DNA from: DATJLY01 sp963729295
GTDB lineage: Bacteria; Pseudomonadota; Alphaproteobacteria; ATCC43930; CGMCC-115725
NCBI GenBank assembly: GCA_963729295.1
Contig: CAVSNJ010000025.1
Coordinates: 248,001 to 312,000 of the forward strand
DNA: 64,000 bases
Direction of reading: 5' to 3'
This document shows positions 55,299-64,000 of the stretch, one piece after another. The notes below the pieces were generated by a model, which did not search any database, was not told where the DNA came from, and saw nothing but the letters and a program-made list of their open reading frames with translations. Every line of letters begins with the position of its first letter. The stretch's first letter is position 1. The translations under genes were made by a program, and so were the position numbers.

Positions 55299-55589
55299 CT
55301 AATGCGCGGCGGCGCGGCCTGTCAACGCAGGTGGAGCGGGCCGGGCGGCGGCCTCCGCGGCGGCTTCGGGAGTATCGGGCACCAACTCGTCGTTGCGCCC
55401 GGTGTCGTCGAACTCGTGCGACCAGATCGCGGCGACGGCGATGGTGGAAAGCGCGATGAGCGGCCAGGCGACGACGAAGGAGGCGAAGCTCGCAAGCGTG
55501 CCGCCGAGCCCGAAGCGCGCGAACTCGACCCGGTTCCAAGCCCAGCCCAGCAGCATCCCGATCAGGAAATAGAGGCCCAGGAAGACCAT
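55299..55589 (-). CDS. Small two-span membrane protein
   Basis: A 96-residue protein with two hydrophobic helices (VFLGLYFLIGMLLGWAW; LASFASFVVAWPLIAL and on to about residue 55) and a polar Ala/Pro-rich C-terminal tail. No domain is recognised. The ATG at 55589 has no strong ribosome site. It lies 36 bases upstream of the deacetylase-fold gene on the same strand, with a short hydrophilic gap, so it may be its first operon partner. Confidence 0.62.
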   Translation of the reverse strand: MVFLGLYFLIGMLLGWAWNRVEFARFGLGGTLASFASFVVAWPLIALSTIAVAAIWSHEFDDTGRNDELVPDTPEAAAEAAARPAPPALTGRAAAH

Positions 55590-55767
55590 GGGGACAAGTG
55601 TCCGCGCCGCGAACCGAGAACGGACATTGAGCCGTTTCGTTCCAATTCACAGTTTGGCTTCAGCGCCTGCGGCGCGCGAGCGCGCGCCGTCAATGCGCGC
55701 CAGGCGACGACCCGCGCCGATCGGCCCGGCAGAAGCGTTCTCCCTTCGTCTCTGTCGGGGATGGCGG

Positions 55768-55884
55768 ATGGACGTATTGGTGATCCTCAGCTACGCCGTG
55801 GCCTTTGCCGCAGGATATTGGCTGCGCTCCTACATCTCCTGGCGCCGCCGCTGGGGACGGGGCGGAGCCTGGGGACGGCCCTGA
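55768..55884 (+). CDS. 38-residue single-span membrane peptide, uncertain
   Basis: The ATG at 55768 follows GGGGATGGCGG. The product is MDVLVILSYAVAFAAGYWL, then a basic tail RSYISWRRRWGRGG. A hydrophobic helix with an Arg-rich C-terminus is typical of small membrane proteins. It is convergent with the DUF2237 gene (7-base gap). The upstream frame extension is Arg-rich and unlikely to be translated. Confidence 0.42.
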   Translation: MDVLVILSYAVAFAAGYWLRSYISWRRRWGRGGAWGRP

Positions 55885-55891
55885 TCGGGCG

Positions 55892-56296
55892 TCAGGACAG
55901 ATCGATGGCGAAGCGCTTCAGGTCGGCGAGCGAGCAATGTTGCAGCGCGCCCTCGTGCGTCGCGCGCAGCACCACGCGCGGCGCGTGCCCCGCTTCGAGC
56001 GCCTCCTGCCAGCGCGGTGCGCACAGGCACCAGCGGTCGCCGGACTTCACGCCCGGAAACGAATAGGCCGGGATCGGCGTCGACAGGTCGTTGCCGCGCG
56101 ATTTCGAGAACTCGAGGAACTCCGCTGAAGCCAGGATGCAGACCGTATGGCTGCCGACATCCTGCGGGCTCGTGTCGCAGCAGCCGTTGCGGAAGAAGCC
56201 GGTCATCGGCTTGGTCGAGCAGGTATCGAGCGCCGTTCCCAGCACGTTGCGCGCCTGGCCGCCGCCGCCGCGTCCGCGATCGCTGTCCCGTGGCAT
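55892..56296 (-). CDS. DUF2237 family protein
   Basis: A 134-residue protein. NVLGTALDTCSTKPMTGFFR, NGCCDTSPQDVGSHTVCILA, and DRWCLCAPRWQEALEAGHAP are the conserved DUF2237 blocks, rich in Cys. It is close in form to short soluble proteins of unknown function found widely in Proteobacteria, possibly metal- or redox-linked through the CC and CxC pairs (inference). The start at 56296 is chosen from family similarity. It is divergent from the quinone oxidoreductase gene. Confidence 0.86.
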   Translation of the reverse strand: MPRDSDRGRGGGGQARNVLGTALDTCSTKPMTGFFRNGCCDTSPQDVGSHTVCILASAEFLEFSKSRGNDLSTPIPAYSFPGVKSGDRWCLCAPRWQEALEAGHAPRVVLRATHEGALQHCSLADLKRFAIDLS

Positions 56297-56378
56297 CCCC
56301 GGTCTATAGCCGGTTTGCGGCCGGGCGGAAATGCCCTGTAGATTGGCAAGCAAAAGCCCGCGCGAGGAGGACGAAAAG

Positions 56379-57371
56379 ATGCAGCAGATCGTATTCGAGA
56401 CCCCGGGACCGCCCGGCGTGCTCACCTGCGTCGAGCGGCCGGTGCCGGAGCCCAAGGCGGGCGAGGTGCTGGTGCGCGCCCATTCGATCGGCGTCGGCAT
56501 CCCCGACACGCTGATCCGCGCCGGGACCTACAACTGGATGCCGCCGCTTCCGGCCACGCCCGGCACCGAGCTGTCCGGCGTGATCGAGCGGGTCGGTCCC
56601 GGCGTCACCGAGCGCAAGGTCGGCCAGCCTGTCGTCGCCTCGGCGCGCGAGCGGCCGCATCGCGGCGGGCACTACGCCGAATATATCGCGACCCCGGCCG
56701 AGGCGACCTTCGTGCTGCCGGACGGCGTCGATCTCGAGGCGGCGGCGGCGCTCGCCAACTACCAGGTGGGATTCCACCTGATGCGCGATGCGGCGCGCGT
56801 GCGCAAGGGCGACAGCGTCCTCATCTATGCCGCCGCGGGCGGCATGGGCAACGCGCTCATCGACCTGGCGCGCGCCTGGGGCATGACCGTCATCGGCGTC
56901 GTCAGCAGTGCCGAGAAAGCCGCGTTCGCGCGCGAGCTCGGCGCGCATGAGGTGGTCAACCGCAAGAGCGAGGATGTGGGCGCGCGCGTGACGGCCATCA
57001 CCGGCGGGCGCGGCGTCGATCTCATCATCGACCCGGTCGGCGGACCCTCCGTCGCCGGCAACCTCGCGCTTTTGGCGCCGATGGGGATGCTGGTGATCTA
57101 TGGCGGGCTCGGCGGGCGCAACTGGGGCGACGTGCTCGCCGAGATGAGGAAGCACGGCCGCACCTCGCCGGCGATCCGGACCTTCAGCATCCATGCCTGG
57201 GACCACATGCCGGACGAGCGCCGCGCCGGCATGCGCGAGCTGATCGGCATGCTGGCGAAAGGCCAGTTGCGCCCGCGCATCTTCGCGCGCCTGAAACTGC
57301 GCGAGGCGCAGCGCGCGCACGAGCTTCTGGAAAGCGGCGCGGTGCTGGGAAAGCTGTTGTTGCAGCCCTAG
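56379..57371 (+). CDS. NADPH:quinone oxidoreductase (MDR superfamily)
   Basis: A 330-residue zinc-free MDR enzyme. The N-terminal domain has MQQIVFETPGPPGVL, LPATPGTELSGVIERVG and VVASARERPHRGGHYAEYI. The NADPH motif is SVLIYAAAGGMGNALIDLAR, with the QOR-type AAxGGxG pattern. The ATG at 56379 follows GAGGAGGACG. It probably reduces quinones or unsaturated ketones by two electrons, protecting against semiquinones during aromatic catabolism. The TAG stop is part of the CTAG that begins element A copy 4. Confidence 0.92.
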   Translation: MQQIVFETPGPPGVLTCVERPVPEPKAGEVLVRAHSIGVGIPDTLIRAGTYNWMPPLPATPGTELSGVIERVGPGVTERKVGQPVVASARERPHRGGHYAEYIATPAEATFVLPDGVDLEAAAALANYQVGFHLMRDAARVRKGDSVLIYAAAGGMGNALIDLARAWGMTVIGVVSSAEKAAFARELGAHEVVNRKSEDVGARVTAITGGRGVDLIIDPVGGPSVAGNLALLAPMGMLVIYGGLGGRNWGDVLAEMRKHGRTSPAIRTFSIHAWDHMPDERRAGMRELIGMLAKGQLRPRIFARLKLREAQRAHELLESGAVLGKLLLQP

Positions 57372-57507
57372 AGTTCGATCCATCCAGGTTGAAACATCTT
57401 TCCGTCGCCCCCACGAAAGCGGGGGCCCAGGGCAACCGCGCGTCGCTCGCTCCTGGGTTCCCGCGTGCGCGGAAACGACGATTCAAAATGACTGGATCAG
57501 AGCCTAG
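57368..57507. repeat. Palindromic element A, copy 4 (complete, reverse orientation)
   Basis: A 140-bp copy in the opposite orientation to copy 1, bounded by CTAG (57368-57371 and 57504-57507). The left arm GAGTTCGATCCATCCAGGTT and right arm AAAATGACTGGATCAGAGC match the outer arms of copy 1. The G/C-rich stems are more degraded (CCCACGAAAGCGGGGG). The left CTAG holds the oxidoreductase stop; the right CTAG is shared with element B. Confidence 0.92.
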
Positions 57508-57641
57508 AGCCGGATCGCCGTTGATGGAATCGCTCTGGCGATTCCATCAGGCGTGAATCCGTCTCTAATTCAATGATGAGAGCGCAATTCACCGGTCGGA
57601 CCGAAGCGAGGATGCTTCCGTCCGAACGGATCGCGCTCTAG
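57504..57641. repeat. Second CTAG-bounded palindromic element (B)
   Basis: A 138-bp element unlike A in its interior but also ending in CTAG (57504-57507 and 57638-57641) with CTAGAGC-type arms on both sides. It contains a perfect hairpin GATGGAATCGC/GCGATTCCATC (57523-57548) and a second stem around GGACCGAAGC ... GCTTCCGTCC (57597-57625). It is inserted head to tail with A copy 4, sharing one CTAG. It resembles the intergenic palindromes known from Rhizobiales. Confidence 0.85.
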
Positions 57642-57642
57642 G

Positions 57643-59127
57643 TCAGCTCGGCGCCTTCGCCGCCGCCGGCGGCGGCGCCTCGTCCGGTTCGCGCCAGCTC
57701 CACCAGCCGCCGCCCAACGCGACGAAGAGCTGCGCCGTGTCGAGATAGCGCTGCGCGCGGGCGCGCACGAAGCCCAATCGCGCCTGCTCGAGGAGGCGCT
57801 GCGCGTCCAGCACCTGGACGATGCCGACGCTGCCGAGCGAATAGGCGCGCCGGGTGAGGTCGAGCGAGGCTTGCGCCGCGGTGAGCGCGCGCTGCTGCTC
57901 GGTGAACTGCTCGGCATCGTGCTCGAGCGCGTCGAGCGCGTCCGCGACCTGCCCGAACGAGGTCAGCACGGTCTCTTCGTAGGTCGCGAGCGTGGCGTTG
58001 AAATTGTCGATGGCGCGCCGCTTTTGCGCCTCGAGCGCGCCGCCGTGGAAAAGCGGATAGGCAAGCCCGGCGCCGAGCGTCCAGACATCGCTCGCGCCGT
58101 GGAAGAGCGTGTCGATCGTGACGGCCTGCTGCGACAGCGAGCCGCTGAGCGTGATGTTGGGATAGAGCTGCGCCGTTGCGACGCCGATCGTGGCGTTGGC
58201 GGAATGGAGCTGCGCCTCGGCGGCGAGAATGTCGGGGCGCTGACGCGCGAGATCGGAGGGGAGGCTCAATGGCAGCTCGGCCGGCAAGGTCAGCGCGTCG
58301 AGATCGAACTCGGGCGGCGTCCAGTCGCCCGGCGGCCGGCCCGCGAGCACGGCAAGCCCATGCCGCGCCACGTCTTCCTGCTGCCGCAAGGGCGGCAGGA
58401 GCGTGCGGTCGGTCGCGAGCTGACTCTCGGCGGTTTCAATGTCGAGCTGGGTCGCGATGCCGGCGCGCACCTCGGTATTGACGAGGCCGAGGTTCGTCTC
58501 GTCGTCGGCGATGATGCTGTCGACCGTGACCGTCTGCGCGCGCAGCGAGGCGAGCGTCAACGCCTCCATCACCGCATTGCCGGTGAGCGTGAGATAGGCG
58601 GCATCGAGCTCGTAATCCTGCGCTTCGGCCAAGGCCGCGCTCGATTCGATCGAACGGCGCGTGCCGCCCCAGATATCGATCGCGTAGCTCACCGTGGCGC
58701 CGACATGATAGATGCTGGAATAGGGCGGGAAGGTCGGCGGCAGCTTGGCCAGGCCGAAGGGCGCGCCGTTGATGTGCTGGCGCAAAGGGCCGGCGCCGAG
58801 ATCGAGCTGCGGGAAGAGGCCCGCCGTCGCCTGGTTCACCGTTTCCTCGGCCGCCGCGAGCGTCGCGCGCGCGGCGACGATGTTGCGGTTGCCGGCGACT
58901 GCCTCTTGCAGCGTGGCGTTGAGCGCATCGGAGCGGAACAGCCCCCACCAGTCGCCGGCGATCTTCTGCCCGACGGCGAAATGCTGATCGCCCGCGCCCT
59001 TGTCGGCGGCGTGATCGGGCGTCAGCGCGTTTTCCGCCGGCACCGAGGGCGGCGAAAAATCCGGCCCCACGGTGCAGGAGCCGAGCGCCAGGACGGCAGG
59101 GACGAGAAGGTTCAGCGAGCGCGCCAC
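57643..59127 (-). CDS. NodT/OprM-type outer-membrane efflux lipoprotein
   Basis: An outer-membrane channel of tripartite (RND-type) exporters, 494 residues with a GTG start at 59127 after AAGG. The signal ends in a lipobox LALGSC, and CTVGPDFSPPSVPAE is the classic N-terminus of the family. Two OEP repeats with long amphipathic helices follow (YAIDIWGGTRRSIESSAALA; YPLFHGGALEAQKRRAIDNF). No pump or periplasmic adaptor gene is adjacent in the window. It ends 1 base from element B and is downstream of gltD on the same strand (29-base gap). Confidence 0.93.
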   Translation of the reverse strand: MARSLNLLVPAVLALGSCTVGPDFSPPSVPAENALTPDHAADKGAGDQHFAVGQKIAGDWWGLFRSDALNATLQEAVAGNRNIVAARATLAAAEETVNQATAGLFPQLDLGAGPLRQHINGAPFGLAKLPPTFPPYSSIYHVGATVSYAIDIWGGTRRSIESSAALAEAQDYELDAAYLTLTGNAVMEALTLASLRAQTVTVDSIIADDETNLGLVNTEVRAGIATQLDIETAESQLATDRTLLPPLRQQEDVARHGLAVLAGRPPGDWTPPEFDLDALTLPAELPLSLPSDLARQRPDILAAEAQLHSANATIGVATAQLYPNITLSGSLSQQAVTIDTLFHGASDVWTLGAGLAYPLFHGGALEAQKRRAIDNFNATLATYEETVLTSFGQVADALDALEHDAEQFTEQQRALTAAQASLDLTRRAYSLGSVGIVQVLDAQRLLEQARLGFVRARAQRYLDTAQLFVALGGGWWSWREPDEAPPPAAAKAPS

Positions 59128-59156
59128 GGAATGCACCTTGTCTTCGAGAGCGCGCG

Positions 59157-60599
<1,443 letters not shown>

Positions 60600-60603
60600 G
60601 GCG

Positions 60604-64000
<3,397 letters not shown>

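Overview
The window is high-GC DNA from what looks like an alphaproteobacterium, most likely of the Hyphomicrobiales (Rhizobiales) or Rhodospirillales type. The signs are a DUF1674/SDHAF4-type small protein, a TIGR01244 protein, a bactofilin, several orphan Liv-type and NMT1-type binding proteins, paired acyl-CoA dehydrogenases resembling the pimeloyl-CoA system, and dispersed palindromic repeats ending in CTAG. I saw no phage, plasmid, insertion-sequence transposase, rRNA or CRISPR array. It reads as ordinary chromosome rich in catabolic genes.

Layout. 1-4.3 kb: leftward operon of acetyl-CoA synthetase, a secreted alpha/beta hydrolase and an exported TPR protein that runs off the left edge. 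4.3-7.9 kb: two overlapping opposed promoters, a gene-poor leader, a frameshifted NRAMP-like metal transporter and an OprB-like porin. 8-17 kb: a LuxR-type regulator with a degenerate receiver, then housekeeping genes (purH, rpe, rsmB), small assembly or redox genes, a CBS protein and a bactofilin. 17-23 kb: tRNA-Gly(CCC), an FkbM methyltransferase, a two-component cluster, an adenylate cyclase and small exported or membrane proteins. 23-30 kb: M20 amidohydrolase, amidase, a spermidine-synthase-like protein, a flavin monooxygenase and metY. 30-38 kb: an MFS exporter, an aryl-acetate module (paaK, a DpgC-like cofactor-free dioxygenase, a binding protein, an Asp/Glu-racemase-fold protein) and threonine aldolase. 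38-49 kb: a frameshifted secreted propeller protein with a CxxCH site, then a pim-like beta-oxidation operon (CoA ligase, thiolase, two acyl-CoA dehydrogenases) ending in a MetE-core protein and a Liv-type binding protein. 49-57 kb: small-molecule catabolism (M24-fold protein, two fumarylacetoacetate hydrolase (FAH) family proteins, RidA, VOC, a deacetylase-fold hydrolase, a quinone oxidoreductase). 57-64 kb: a NodT-type outer-membrane efflux lipoprotein, then gltD and the C-terminal three quarters of gltB.

Two things cut across the window. First, a palindromic repeat of about 90-140 bp occurs in four copies, each between convergent genes. The best copy is bounded on both sides by CTAG, and those CTAGs supply the stop codons of both neighbours. 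Three other convergent pairs overlap by exactly CTAG with no insert, as if they were empty sites. Second, three genes carry four single-base insertions in or near short homopolymers. Removing the extra bases restores full-length reading frames exactly, which suggests consensus sequence errors or very recent decay.

The most biologically suggestive locus is 31-36 kb, where a DpgC-type dioxygenase is encoded beside phenylacetate-CoA ligase outside any obvious antibiotic cluster.
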